From NCBI GenBank assembly GCA_016287095.1, contig JAEEVK010000022.1, forward strand, positions 1-35,913: a stretch of 35,913 nucleotides of DNA, in the 5' to 3' direction. Positions 14,359 through 23,201 of the stretch are shown here, one piece after another (position 1 is the stretch's first letter; every line of letters begins with the position of its first letter). The position numbers were made by a program, and so were the translations under genes. The DNA comes from Lachnospiraceae bacterium. Its GTDB lineage: Bacteria; Bacillota; Clostridia; Lachnospirales; Lachnospiraceae. The notes under the pieces were generated by a model. The model made no database searches, was not told the DNA's origin, and saw only the letters and a program-made list of their open reading frames with translations.

Positions 14359-15522
14359 TTAATCTTCTTTAACAGGTACTGCAGTATCAAAGATAAGGTC
14401 AGTAGCCTTGTTGAGCTTTACCTGTTCCTCCATATATACCTTACCTTCTACTCCATATAATTCCTTTAATTTTGCATAATAATCATCAACTGATGCATAT
14501 GCATACTGCTTTGCCTGTGCTGTAGCGAGCTCGGTTATCTCGTCATCGGTAACCTGGAATCTCTCGGCATCGGCTATGGCAGAACGGGCAAACTCAAATC
14601 TGACACTGAGCTCTGCCTGTGTACGGAGCATCTCATTGTACTGCTCCTCCGAAAGTCCGAGGTAGGTCTGATAATAACCTACAGAGTCCATGCCGTAAGC
14701 ACTGAGTGCTGCATCATTGTATGCCTTAAGGCTTGAAATACCACGCTGGATCTCAGCTTCCATATCAATATTGTAGGTTGTATTATCTATAAGCTTCTGT
14801 ACCAGCTCATACTCTTTTTCAAGCTGTGCATTTTCTTCTTTTTGAGATCTGAGAGTACTTCTGATATAATCCTTATATTCAGCTACGGTTGAATACTTTC
14901 CTGAGTTCTTCTCAGCGATAAACTCATCGGTACCTTCAGGGACCTCATATTCAAAAATATTGTTTAATTTAACTTTGAAGACTACAGCAGCTCCTGCTAA
15001 TTCCTCATTCCAGTAGTCGGCAGGGAAAGTACAGTTTACATCAAACTCCTCACCCTTCTTATGACCGATTATGCCCTGCTCCAGATCTGTGATAAAGGTA
15101 TTTGAGCCAAGCTTAAGATCACTCTTGTTTCCCGAGCCGTTTTCAAATGCAACTCCGTCTTTTAACCCCGTAAAATCAATATCTACTATATCGCCTTCCT
15201 GAGCAGTATCCCTACCGGTTACCTCAATCTTTGACTTATAAGAATCAAGGTATTTATTGAAACTATCCTCTACTTCTTCATCCGAAACACTTACATCCTG
15301 TTCCTTGTATGTAAGTCCGGTGTACTGTCCCAAAGTAACATCTCCGATCTTGTATCCGGTTATGATGTTCTTACCTTCTTTCAGATACTGCTGTGTCTGC
15401 TCAACGGCATTGTTTTCGGTACCGGTCACTGTTTGATTGTCTCCGGTATTACCTTCCTTGTTGCACGCTGCAAGAGACAGGCATAGAACTAACGCCAATA
15501 TTACTGAAACTGCTTTTTTCAT
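14359..15522 (-). CDS. Lipoprotein with trigger-factor-like FKBP peptidyl-prolyl isomerase domain
   Basis: This 387-aa protein begins with a lipoprotein signal (MKKAVSVILALVLCLSLAAC, lipid cysteine at residue 20) and a Ser/Thr/Asn-rich spacer. An FKBP domain at about residues 105-190 matches trigger factor: GDIVDIDFTGLKDGVAFENG here against DIIKLAYEGSVDGVPFEGG in the tig gene of this window, and LGSNTFITDLEQGIIG against IGSHTFIDNFEEQLIG. A helical C-terminal region resembling the trigger-factor chaperone arms follows. The ribosome-binding N-terminal domain (GFRKGKAP) is absent. It is probably a foldase on the outer face of the membrane, acting on exported proteins. It has its own transcription unit; no clear promoter was identified. 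Confidence 0.85.
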   Translation of the reverse strand: MKKAVSVILALVLCLSLAACNKEGNTGDNQTVTGTENNAVEQTQQYLKEGKNIITGYKIGDVTLGQYTGLTYKEQDVSVSDEEVEDSFNKYLDSYKSKIEVTGRDTAQEGDIVDIDFTGLKDGVAFENGSGNKSDLKLGSNTFITDLEQGIIGHKKGEEFDVNCTFPADYWNEELAGAAVVFKVKLNNIFEYEVPEGTDEFIAEKNSGKYSTVAEYKDYIRSTLRSQKEENAQLEKEYELVQKLIDNTTYNIDMEAEIQRGISSLKAYNDAALSAYGMDSVGYYQTYLGLSEEQYNEMLRTQAELSVRFEFARSAIADAERFQVTDDEITELATAQAKQYAYASVDDYYAKLKELYGVEGKVYMEEQVKLNKATDLIFDTAVPVKED

Positions 15523-15552
15523 TTTGATAACCTCTCGAATATATCTTATGCT

Positions 15553-15614
15553 TTACGTCATCCTTCGTTTGAGACACGACTGCTAAATCGTCAGATCAAG
15601 CTCAGAATGACATA
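15553..15614. repeat. Interspersed intergenic repeat, copy 1
   Basis: Read on the minus strand it begins TATGTCATTCTGAGCTTGATC, contains GATTTAGCAGTCG and ends CGAAGGATGACG. The ends GTCATTCT and GGATGAC are near inverted repeats. A related copy with the same order of motifs is at 20484-20550. Confidence 0.65.
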
Positions 15615-15669
15615 ATAATATAACCAACAGAATATATCATACCTCAGATTTGTGAAAAAACTGAGAACA

Positions 15670-16605
15670 TCACTCAACCTTATTGAAAATCTCTGCAAGA
15701 GGTGAATCGGCACTGAGTATAAGTGTTTTCTCGCCCTTCATGGATTTCTTTGCAGCATCAAGTGCCCTGACGAAGGTATAAAGCTCTGCTCTTTCAGCTG
15801 TATTGTAAATACCCGAAAGTATCTTCATGTATTCAGCTTCACCTTCTGCGATGATCTTTTCAGCCTCGGCTTCAGCCTCGGATACACTGACTACTATCTC
15901 ATTGTCAGTCTTTGTACGTATTTTCTTTGCCTCCGACTCACCGTCTGCGGTATATGATGCAGCAATATTATTTCTTTCGGAGATCATACGCTCATAAACC
16001 GCCGACTTATTGTCACTGGGCAGATCCAGATGCTTGGTCTCTACGGTTACAAACGAGATACCGTACTGATCCACACTGTTACCGATGTTTGCCATAATGC
16101 TCTGGCTCAATGCACCGTCACGTGAACTGATCACATCGCTCTGACTCATGGAGCTTATGATATTCTTCATTGAGTTATATACGATGGTATTGATACGGCC
16201 CTCAGCATTGGTGATATTGGTCAGTGTCTGTGTGAACTTCAGGGGATCATCTATCCTCCAGAGTACATAGCTGTCAACTACCATGGACTTTTTGTCCTGA
16301 GTGATAACATCCGATTCGGTAAGATCATACAGAAGCATGGTCTTAGGAAGTGTGTCAGTAGTCTGGATAAACGGTATCCTGAATGAAAGACCCGGACTCT
16401 TTATGATCCTCTCTACCTTACCGAACTGTTTTATAAGCGTATATTCATTTTCCTTTGTGATAACCATTGAATTCATCAAAACAATGATCGCAATAGCAAG
16501 TATTATCACAGCCGCAATAAGCGGAGTCTTTGACTTAGGCTGACGGATATGCTCGATATTGTCATCCTTTGCATTTCCCGCATTCTGATTTATATTATCG
16601 TTCAT
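15670..16605 (-). CDS. hflC: HflC, SPFH/band 7 membrane protein
   Basis: This 311-aa protein is the HflC-type partner of HflK. In bacteria, HflK and HflC form a membrane-bound SPFH assembly; in E. coli it encloses and restrains the FtsH protease. It has a cytosolic N-terminus rich in Asn/Lys and one transmembrane helix (about residues 27-47, TPLIAAVIILAIAIIVLMNS). The SPFH domain follows (KENEYTLIKQFGKVERI onward), then a helical region with EAEAEAEKIIAEGEAEYMKI near 240. The ATG at 16605 is preferred over a TTG two codons earlier because the AAAGG site is 10 nt from the ATG and only 4 nt from the TTG. It follows hflK by 43 nt. No ftsH is in the window. Confidence 0.9.
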   Translation of the reverse strand: MNDNINQNAGNAKDDNIEHIRQPKSKTPLIAAVIILAIAIIVLMNSMVITKENEYTLIKQFGKVERIIKSPGLSFRIPFIQTTDTLPKTMLLYDLTESDVITQDKKSMVVDSYVLWRIDDPLKFTQTLTNITNAEGRINTIVYNSMKNIISSMSQSDVISSRDGALSQSIMANIGNSVDQYGISFVTVETKHLDLPSDNKSAVYERMISERNNIAASYTADGESEAKKIRTKTDNEIVVSVSEAEAEAEKIIAEGEAEYMKILSGIYNTAERAELYTFVRALDAAKKSMKGEKTLILSADSPLAEIFNKVE

Positions 16606-16648
16606 TTTCAAATAACCTTTCTGGAAATATTATGTATGTAGTATGATA

Positions 16649-17596
16649 TCAGTTGTTCGATGTAACAGACTCAATCAGCGGTTCTATCGGAAGTATCTTC
16701 TGGGTCTCGCCCGATCCCGAACCGTCAATGATAACCTTTAAGTCTGGCAGCAATTCTTCCATAGCCTCATAGAACATACGCTGCTTAGTGATCAAAGGAT
16801 ATTTCTTATATTCGTTAAATATCTCATTAAAGCGGGCTGCCTGTCCTTCTGCCTCGTTGATACGGGCTTCCTTAGTAGACTGAGCCTCCTTTAATATCTG
16901 GTCGACCTCAGCCTCAGCAGCGGGTATCTGCTCGTTACGGTATTTATTGGCATTGTTGATGGCTGTTTCTGCGCCCTGTTTAGCCGATTCTACATTCATG
17001 AATGCCTCAATAACCTCTGCTGTAGGGGGCTCCGCATCCTGGATAGTAATATTTATCAGCGAAATACCGATATCATGTTTTTCAAGATGTTTACTTATCT
17101 TTTCACGGATGTTAGCCTGTATCTCGCTCTTTCCTGTAGTGATTACGCTGTCTACGGGATATGAGCCTATCTCAGCTCTTATACTCGACTGAGCAATGGT
17201 CTTTAAGATTGCTTCATAATTCTGAGAAGCATAAAGGGCTTTTACAGGATCGGTTACCCTGTATTCAATATAGAAATCAACATTTACAAAGTTGAAATCA
17301 GAGGTGATCATAAGTGATTCATCCTCTATGGCATTGTTGGTCTGAGCGTCATAGCCAATAGGGAAACCCTTAATGGTAGTATCCACCTTGGTTACCTGCT
17401 GTACAAACGGGATCTTAAAATGAAGTCCCGATTCAGTGACCGGTGAAGCTATACCAAAAGTGGTAACTACTGCAGCTTCCTGCTCGTTAATGGTAAAAAA
17501 CGAGTTAAATGCCAGCAGGGCAATTACGCCGATAATAACAATCCACTTGACGTAGCCAAATGAGCCCTCAATGTTTACGTTATACTTTTTTTGCAT
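16649..17596 (-). CDS. hflK: HflK, SPFH/band 7 membrane protein
   Basis: This 315-aa protein has a short N-terminus and one transmembrane helix (about 17-33, VKWIVIIGVIALLAFNS). A band 7/SPFH domain follows (INEQEAAVVTTFG, then GLHFKIPFVQQVTKVDTT), then a long helical region with AEAEVDQILKEAQSTKEARINEAEGQA and a C-terminal tail. It should assemble with HflC into a membrane cage or microdomain scaffold that influences membrane proteolysis. The ATG is supported by GAGG 9 nt upstream. It follows the PEGA-domain gene by 66 nt with no obvious terminator, so it is probably part of the cca-PEGA-hflK-hflC transcript. The K/C assignment rests on gene order and sequence type. Confidence 0.9.
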   Translation of the reverse strand: MQKKYNVNIEGSFGYVKWIVIIGVIALLAFNSFFTINEQEAAVVTTFGIASPVTESGLHFKIPFVQQVTKVDTTIKGFPIGYDAQTNNAIEDESLMITSDFNFVNVDFYIEYRVTDPVKALYASQNYEAILKTIAQSSIRAEIGSYPVDSVITTGKSEIQANIREKISKHLEKHDIGISLINITIQDAEPPTAEVIEAFMNVESAKQGAETAINNANKYRNEQIPAAEAEVDQILKEAQSTKEARINEAEGQAARFNEIFNEYKKYPLITKQRMFYEAMEELLPDLKVIIDGSGSGETQKILPIEPLIESVTSNN

Positions 17597-17662
17597 TTTT
17601 CTTGTCCTCTCTTATATTATGGTGTTAATAAAACACCTTTTATTCTATCTTTTTTCATAAAT

Positions 17663-19216
17663 TCAATTCTCCGGTGTCATCTCCGGGAATCTGAATATGG
17701 AGTTTTCCTCCTCCGTATCCATGGTCAGGGTATATTTCTTGGTAACATAACCTTCCTTTACCAGCTTCAATTCTATCGTACCTACCGGCTTTGGTATGGT
17801 CAGGCTGCCGTTTGTTATCCTGCCCTTATAGGCATCGTTAATATATATCTGGGTATTTTCGGAACAGTAAATTGTCATCTCGCCATATGTACCGTTTTCA
17901 TCATCCACATCACCGTTATCACCGGTCACTGTTATATTACCCGAACCATCGTTGTTAGTCTTTCCACTGTTATTTGACGAACCGCCCGAAGGTCTGTCTC
18001 CATCGACAACCTCTATATCCTCATCATCCGGTCCGTTGCTGGTATTATCAGGGATATCGGTATATCCCACGTTAGATGACCAGTTATCGGTGGCAGTATC
18101 CGAGCCCTCATTATCATCTTCCGGATCTTCAAAAAAATCCTCGTCATCCGGATCGTCGTACAGGATGTCATCAGATACCTGTACAGGTGCCGGCGAAAGT
18201 GCTATAGATTTACTCAAGCCTTCCGTACCGACAGTGATACTTCCCTTATACCCGGTATATCCGCCAAGCTCTGCCTCTATCTCATGAAATCCCAAGGTAA
18301 GGCTCACCGGTTCGTTATAATTTGTCCTTACGCCGTCAATATATAAAAGGCTTCCATCAGGAGTTATCTTAAAGCTTACCTCGCCGTACTCCACAGGCTC
18401 GGGACCGTATCCTTCAAGATCAAAAGCAGTCTCTTCGTTGTTGGATATCTTTATGACAGCCGTTGCCGTACATCCGTTATTCTCAACGGTTATCTCATGC
18501 TCTCCCTCAGAAAGCATTACCTTTAAGTTTTCTGTGACATCGGTACTCTTTCCAATTCCGTAATATATCGTGCCTCCCAGAAAATCTTCGTTATTGGTGA
18601 GAGTCAGATATCCATGTCCCGATACCACCTTTATCAGATAGATAAAGTTATCTATACCATAGATATCCACCATATCCGTTCCATCCATCTCCAGGCTGTC
18701 AACAGATACAAATTCGCCGTCATTCAGGACCTTCATAGCACTGCCGAACCTATAGGTATTACTTCCCATGTCTATCCTGCCTGTTTCAGGATATATCCTC
18801 AGATTACTGTTATTTTTATAGGTCCATACCTCATCCGATCCTATGAGCGTCTTAATTTTTCCTTCATCATCGGCCTGTATCCTAGCAATGTTACCTTTTT
18901 TCAGCATGGCTGCCGATATTACCCTGTTGCTCTTGGTCCTTATATCGGAACCGCCGGTAAATATGTAGGCATGCTCCTCGCCCGACTCGAGCTCCACCGC
19001 ATATATTGCAGAAGAATCAAGGTCTATCCCCGTAAGCATCATAAGTGTTCCCGGCTGTGGAGCATCCGGGGCAACCGATGCCGTCGGATTCTGTTTACCG
19101 CCTTTAGGCTTATCACCGCCGTCATCCTTTAATGCCAGGATAACCGTAATCGTAATTATGCCAACAGCAAGCACGGATAACAATATGATTATCTTTTTAT
19201 AATTGTTGTTTCCCAT
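17663..19216 (-). CDS. Membrane-anchored PEGA-domain protein
   Basis: This 517-aa protein has a short basic N-terminus and one membrane helix (about residues 8-29), followed by an extracytoplasmic region. At least two PEGA-type beta domains are visible. One is at about 277-340 (GEVSFKITPDGSLLYIDGVR ending in KGSITV). The other is at about 444-500 (GEMTIYCSENTQIYINDAYK, with VKEGYVTKKYTL). A third, more divergent copy is likely at 201-267. Residues 350-442 are a strongly acidic, Ser/Asn/Gly-rich linker. PEGA domains are usually cell-surface or wall-associated modules of unknown ligand. The ATG at 19216 is preferred to a TTG six codons earlier. It overlaps the end of cca by 20 bp, which suggests coupled translation. 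Confidence 0.8.
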   Translation of the reverse strand: MGNNNYKKIIILLSVLAVGIITITVILALKDDGGDKPKGGKQNPTASVAPDAPQPGTLMMLTGIDLDSSAIYAVELESGEEHAYIFTGGSDIRTKSNRVISAAMLKKGNIARIQADDEGKIKTLIGSDEVWTYKNNSNLRIYPETGRIDMGSNTYRFGSAMKVLNDGEFVSVDSLEMDGTDMVDIYGIDNFIYLIKVVSGHGYLTLTNNEDFLGGTIYYGIGKSTDVTENLKVMLSEGEHEITVENNGCTATAVIKISNNEETAFDLEGYGPEPVEYGEVSFKITPDGSLLYIDGVRTNYNEPVSLTLGFHEIEAELGGYTGYKGSITVGTEGLSKSIALSPAPVQVSDDILYDDPDDEDFFEDPEDDNEGSDTATDNWSSNVGYTDIPDNTSNGPDDEDIEVVDGDRPSGGSSNNSGKTNNDGSGNITVTGDNGDVDDENGTYGEMTIYCSENTQIYINDAYKGRITNGSLTIPKPVGTIELKLVKEGYVTKKYTLTMDTEEENSIFRFPEMTPEN

Positions 19217-20462
19217 AGGCTTTTGCTTCCTCAATCAGAACTTCCCTGCTGTTCTTTTCAGGAGAAACCATAACCGTCTCCAAAAGAAAATCTAACAACT
19301 CTCCTACCTGTTTGCCATTTATATCGCATTCCTTCATGATGTCCCTGCCATTAACCGCAAGCTGCTTTAAAGAAAAGCATTCTCTCTTTTCCAGGATATC
19401 ATCGATCGCATTTTTAAGTAATTCATATCCGCCGATAGAGTCTCCAGATATGCACCCCACAGCATCAGCGAAGTCAAGATAATGATATATATCCTCTTCC
19501 CCTATCCTGTTCAGCAGTCTCCTGCTGTATATACGGATATCTTTATCCGATATATTATTTCCTGAGACTGTCAAAAACCGTATCACGCAGTCCATGGTCT
19601 TATTATCAAACTTTAAGCCATGCATTACTTTTTTTGAAATGCTGCCGGTCTCTGCATTACGGCCAGTATTTAATTCTGATTCCAGATAATAACACAAAAC
19701 TGCCCATCTGGTCTTGGCCTCTTTATTTACAGCCTTTAGGGCTTTTTTTAATCCTAAAGTGTCCTTTACTTCATCAAGTTCCGGCAATATCACCTTTGAG
19801 AGCCCCATATCCTTTAACAGGCATATATAATCAGGATTATCTGAAACAAGAGTTTTTTCCAGCTCCGCCTTTATCCTCTCGGCGCTCACCTTACTTAAGT
19901 TTCCTGCCAGCTTCACAGCGGCCTTGTATGTTTCAGGCTCTATGGTAAAGCTCAGCACTGCCGCAAATCTCACAGCCCTGAGTATTCTCAGTGCATCCTC
20001 GCCGAATCTCTCTTCGGCTACACCGACACATCTTATGATGCCGTCTTCCAGATCCTTAAGTCCCCCAAACAGGTCCTTAACTCCCTCGGCTTCATTATAT
20101 ACAAAAGCATTTATGGTAAAATCCCTGCGTTTCAGATCTTCATCAAGGTTTGCTGTAAATTCAACCTCTTCGGGATGCCGGCCGTCAAGATATTCACCAT
20201 CCACTCTGTAGGTAGTCACTTCATACCCGGTACTGTTTATCATCACTGTGACAGTCCCGTGTTTTATGCCGGTATCGATAGTCCTCGGAAAAATCTCTTT
20301 TATCTGTTCCGGCAGAGCCGAGGTAGTTATATCCCAATCCTTTGGTATTTTCTTGAGCAGAGAGTCCCTGACACACCCGCCCACAGCATATGCTTCATAT
20401 CCTGCATTTCTTATTTTCCCAAGGATAAACGCCACATCCTGCGGGATCTCAATATGTATCAT
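19197..20462 (-). CDS. cca: CCA tRNA nucleotidyltransferase
   Basis: This 421-aa class II nucleotidyltransferase adds or repairs the 3' CCA of tRNAs without a nucleic acid template. It shows GGCVRDSLL (28-36), the catalytic acidic pair in KDWDITTSA (41-49), RRDFTINAF near 112 for sugar recognition and FGEDALRILRAVRFA near 152. A helical HD-like C-terminal half follows. It could in principle be a poly(A) polymerase or an A-only enzyme, but a single gene of this length in Clostridia is normally the full CCA-adding enzyme. The start has AAGGAG 7 nt upstream. All six tRNA genes in this window lack CCA, so its product is needed for their maturation. Confidence 0.93.
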   Translation of the reverse strand: MIHIEIPQDVAFILGKIRNAGYEAYAVGGCVRDSLLKKIPKDWDITTSALPEQIKEIFPRTIDTGIKHGTVTVMINSTGYEVTTYRVDGEYLDGRHPEEVEFTANLDEDLKRRDFTINAFVYNEAEGVKDLFGGLKDLEDGIIRCVGVAEERFGEDALRILRAVRFAAVLSFTIEPETYKAAVKLAGNLSKVSAERIKAELEKTLVSDNPDYICLLKDMGLSKVILPELDEVKDTLGLKKALKAVNKEAKTRWAVLCYYLESELNTGRNAETGSISKKVMHGLKFDNKTMDCVIRFLTVSGNNISDKDIRIYSRRLLNRIGEEDIYHYLDFADAVGCISGDSIGGYELLKNAIDDILEKRECFSLKQLAVNGRDIMKECDINGKQVGELLDFLLETVMVSPEKNSREVLIEEAKAYGKQQL

Positions 20463-20483
20463 CCGGACTCTCCTTCCCTCTTA

Positions 20484-20550
20484 AAAGATAACGATTCTTC
20501 GCCGGAGATTCGACTGTTAAATCGATCAAGTCACAGTTCAGAATAACATA
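20484..20550. repeat. Interspersed intergenic repeat, copy 2
   Basis: Read on the minus strand it begins TATGTTATTCTGAACTGTGAC, contains GATTTAACAGTCGAATCTC and ends CGAAGAATCGTTATC. It aligns with the copy at 15553-15614 through ATTCTGA, TGATC, GATTTA.CAGTCG and CGAAG.AT. It sits between cca and the divergent DUF4364 gene. Confidence 0.65.
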
Positions 20551-20556
20551 AAACAA

Positions 20557-20585
20557 TTGCATTATATGTAAATACGATGTATAAT
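20557..20585 (+). promoter_or_regulatory. Sigma-A promoter of the DUF4364 gene
   Basis: -35 TTGCAT (20557-20562), 17-bp spacer and -10 TATAAT (20580-20585). The start would be near 20592, about 65 nt before the ATG. Confidence 0.7.
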
Positions 20586-20656
20586 CATCTTCAGATATTT
20601 GGAGAAATCAGAGTTCTGACCCCAACATCATAAAACAAAATTATAAGGTATACATC

Positions 20657-21172
20657 ATGAAAGAAACAAATAAAATCTATAAATTAGCAACCCTATATAT
20701 GCTCTCTAAGGTAGATATGCCCATAACAACCAACAGGCTCAGCTTCTATCTTTTAAAGAACAATTATACCGATTATTTCACATTCCAGCAAGGAGTTGGC
20801 GAACTGCTGAATGACGGCTGGCTCGACACTTCCACTTCACAGGGAAAAACGCTGTACCGTATAACTCCGGAAGGCAGGAATGCGCTCAGTCTCTTAAGTA
20901 ATGAGATCTCCGAAGACATGAAACGTGATATCGAGTCCTATATAAAGGAAAACAAGTACTCCATGCATGAGGATTTCTCGGTACAGTCAAAATATTATCA
21001 ATATGACCTCAATCAGTATATATCAAATCTGTCACTTGATGAAAACGGCAAACGTCTCCTCGAGATAAATATCACTTCCGCCTCTGAGGAAGCTGCCGAA
21101 AAAATATGCAACAATTGGAAAAAAACAAGTGAAGAAGTATATCCAATCCTAATAGAAAAATTGATGCACTAA
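20657..21172 (+). CDS. DUF4364 family protein, winged-helix type
   Basis: This 171-aa protein belongs to the DUF4364 family found mainly in Clostridia. The N-terminal 80 residues read like a winged-helix domain: helices KIYKLATLYMLSKVDMPITTNR, then FTFQQGVGELLNDGWL and a wing GKTLYRITPEGRNAL. The remainder is helical and ends WKKTSEEVYPILIEKLM. This points to DNA binding and possibly transcriptional regulation, but no target is known. It is the only plus-strand protein gene in this part of the window, has its own promoter and an AAGG site 8 nt before the ATG, and converges on ysxC with an 8-bp gap. No terminator is visible between them. Confidence 0.85.
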   Translation: MKETNKIYKLATLYMLSKVDMPITTNRLSFYLLKNNYTDYFTFQQGVGELLNDGWLDTSTSQGKTLYRITPEGRNALSLLSNEISEDMKRDIESYIKENKYSMHEDFSVQSKYYQYDLNQYISNLSLDENGKRLLEINITSASEEAAEKICNNWKKTSEEVYPILIEKLMH

Positions 21173-21180
21173 ACTCCCTG

Positions 21181-21792
21181 TCATCCTTCATTTTCCGGAA
21201 TGGCATCATCATTCAGTTCATCGTCAATAAGTGCCCATATTTCATCCCTTCCCTGCTTAGTCTCTGCAGAGAATGGGATGATTTTTATATCAGCCCCTGC
21301 TTTTAAGACCTTACGGATATTGGCAACCTGACGCTGAACCTGGTTTCTGCCGACTTTATCTTCCTTAGTGGCAATGACCACCGGTTCAAATCCGTTAGCC
21401 TTCACCCATTCAAACATCGTAATATCATTTTCACCTGGATCATGCCTGATATCAACCAAAAGGAATACCTTTTTCAGCATCTTTGAAGTCTTAAGGTATT
21501 TCTCTATCATCTTTCCCCATTTAGCCTTTATTTCCTTTGATACCTTTGCGTATCCGTATCCGGGGAGATCAACATAATAAAATGAGGCATTCACCTTATA
21601 ATAGTTTATGGTCTGGGTTTTTCCGGGCTGTCCCGAAGTACGCGCCAGGCTTTTCCTGTTCATCAGAGCGTTTATCAACGATGATTTTCCCACATTTGAT
21701 TTTCCGGAAAAAGCAAACTCCGGGCACTCATTTTTAGGCAGCACGCTTGTTATACCGCATACTGTTTCTAATTCTGCATTCTTTATTATCAT
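21181..21792 (-). CDS. ysxC: Ribosome biogenesis GTPase YsxC/EngB
   Basis: This 203-aa TRAFAC-class GTPase is needed for assembly of the 50S ribosomal subunit. Its GTP-binding motifs are G1 GKSNVGKS (30-37), a TSGQPGKTQTIN switch region (G2), G3 DLPGYGYA, G4 TKED near 142 and G5 FSAET near 174. The length is normal for the family. It lies 59 nt downstream of clpX. In many Firmicutes the order is clpX-lon-ysxC, so lon is missing from the usual position. A hairpin lies in the clpX-ysxC gap. Confidence 0.95.
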   Translation of the reverse strand: MIIKNAELETVCGITSVLPKNECPEFAFSGKSNVGKSSLINALMNRKSLARTSGQPGKTQTINYYKVNASFYYVDLPGYGYAKVSKEIKAKWGKMIEKYLKTSKMLKKVFLLVDIRHDPGENDITMFEWVKANGFEPVVIATKEDKVGRNQVQRQVANIRKVLKAGADIKIIPFSAETKQGRDEIWALIDDELNDDAIPENEG

Positions 21793-21813
21793 ACTACACC
21801 ATTATTTAACAAT

Positions 21814-21845
21814 GCCCATCTCTTAAGATATCCTAAGGGATGGGC
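21814..21845. other. Hairpin in the clpX-ysxC gap
   Basis: GCCCATC (21814-21820) pairs with GATGGGC (21839-21845), with an inner CTTA/TAAG pair. No T run follows on the minus strand, so it is a weak terminator at best. It may be an mRNA processing or stability element that lowers ysxC expression relative to clpX. Confidence 0.5.
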
Positions 21846-21851
21846 TTATCA

Positions 21852-23177
21852 TCATGAAACCTGTATTTTTTTAGTATTTCTGGCACGATGCACAGTTTTC
21901 CTCTTTTGTCCATCCGGGAGGAAAATAAGCTGCGGCTTTTCATTGCCCAAAGCCGATTCCTTAGTTACCACGCATTTTACCACCGACATATCCGAAGGTG
22001 CCTCATACATGGCATCCATCATTATGTCCTCACAGATAGACCTTAATCCTCTGGCACCGGTCTTTCTCTCAAAAGATTTCTTTGCTATCAGCTCTAAAGC
22101 CTCAGGCTCGAACTCCAATTCTACACCATCAAGCTCAAAAAGCTTTTTATACTGCTTTGTAAGAGCATTCTTAGGCTTAACCAGGATATCGACAAGTGCT
22201 TTCTCATCCAGCATATCAAGCGCTGCGGTAACAGGCACACGGCCGATAAACTCAGGTATCAGACCAAACTTGATCAGATCCTCGGGAAGTACCTGACGGA
22301 AAAGCTTACCGATGTCAAGGTTCAACGAATCCTGTATCTCGGCATTAAAGCCCAGGGACTTCTTACCTATTCTGGACTCCACTATTTTTTCCAGACCATC
22401 AAATGCGCCGCCGCAAATGAACAGGATATTGGTAGTATTAATACGGATAAGCTCCTGATGAGGATGCTTTCTTCCGCCCTGAGGAGGAACCGAAGCCTCA
22501 GTACCTTCAAGTATCTTAAGCAGAGCCTGCTGTACGCCCTCACCCGAAACATCCCTGGTGATGGAAACGTTCTCGCTCTTTTTTGTGATCTTATCTATCT
22601 CGTCGATGTAAACTATGCCGTACTCAGCACGTTCAACATCATAATCGGCTGCCTGTATGAGCTTAAGCAGGATGTTCTCAACATCCTCGCCCACATAACC
22701 GGCCTCTGTAAGAGTGGTAGCATCCGCAATGGCAAAAGGTACATTAAGTATCTTTGCCAGAGTCTGTGCCAGATAGGTCTTTCCCGAACCGGTAGAGCCC
22801 ATCATCAGGATATTGCTTTTCTGAAGTTCAACATCAGACTCATTGATGGATAAAACCCTCTTGTAATGATTATATACCGCTACGGAAAGGATCTTTTTAG
22901 CATCTTCCTGTCCGATAACATATTCATCAAGGAACTTCTTTATCTCGACAGGCTTTAACAGGTTAATATCCAGACTCTTCGGAGCTGAAGCATTGTTAAA
23001 CTCCTCTTCGTCGTAAAACTCCTCATCCAGGATGTCGGAGCAGATATTTACACACTCGTCACAGATATAGGTGTCATCAAGTCCTGAAAACAGGCGCCTT
23101 ACCTGATCCTGTCTTTTTCCGCAGAAACAACAGTAAATCCCTTTACCTCTTCTGCCTTCATCCACTGTTCTTGCCAC
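21852..23177 (-). CDS. clpX: ATP-dependent Clp protease ATP-binding subunit ClpX
   Basis: This 441-aa AAA+ unfoldase recognises tagged substrates and threads them into ClpP. The N-terminal zinc-binding domain has ligands C16, C19, C39 and C42. Walker A is GSTGSGKT (127-134), the pore loop GYVG is at 160-163, and Walker B is IVYIDEID (188-195). GGRKHPHQE supplies the RKH loop, and KKSLGFN supplies the ClpP-contacting loop in LGF rather than IGF form. Sensor and arginine-finger regions follow. The start is GTG, with GAGGAG 6 nt upstream. It begins 24 nt after clpP and ends 59 nt before ysxC. Confidence 0.97.
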   Translation of the reverse strand: MARTVDEGRRGKGIYCCFCGKRQDQVRRLFSGLDDTYICDECVNICSDILDEEFYDEEEFNNASAPKSLDINLLKPVEIKKFLDEYVIGQEDAKKILSVAVYNHYKRVLSINESDVELQKSNILMMGSTGSGKTYLAQTLAKILNVPFAIADATTLTEAGYVGEDVENILLKLIQAADYDVERAEYGIVYIDEIDKITKKSENVSITRDVSGEGVQQALLKILEGTEASVPPQGGRKHPHQELIRINTTNILFICGGAFDGLEKIVESRIGKKSLGFNAEIQDSLNLDIGKLFRQVLPEDLIKFGLIPEFIGRVPVTAALDMLDEKALVDILVKPKNALTKQYKKLFELDGVELEFEPEALELIAKKSFERKTGARGLRSICEDIMMDAMYEAPSDMSVVKCVVTKESALGNEKPQLIFLPDGQKRKTVHRARNTKKIQVS

Positions 23178-23201
23178 AATTTACTCCTCTAAAACGCTCG
23201 C

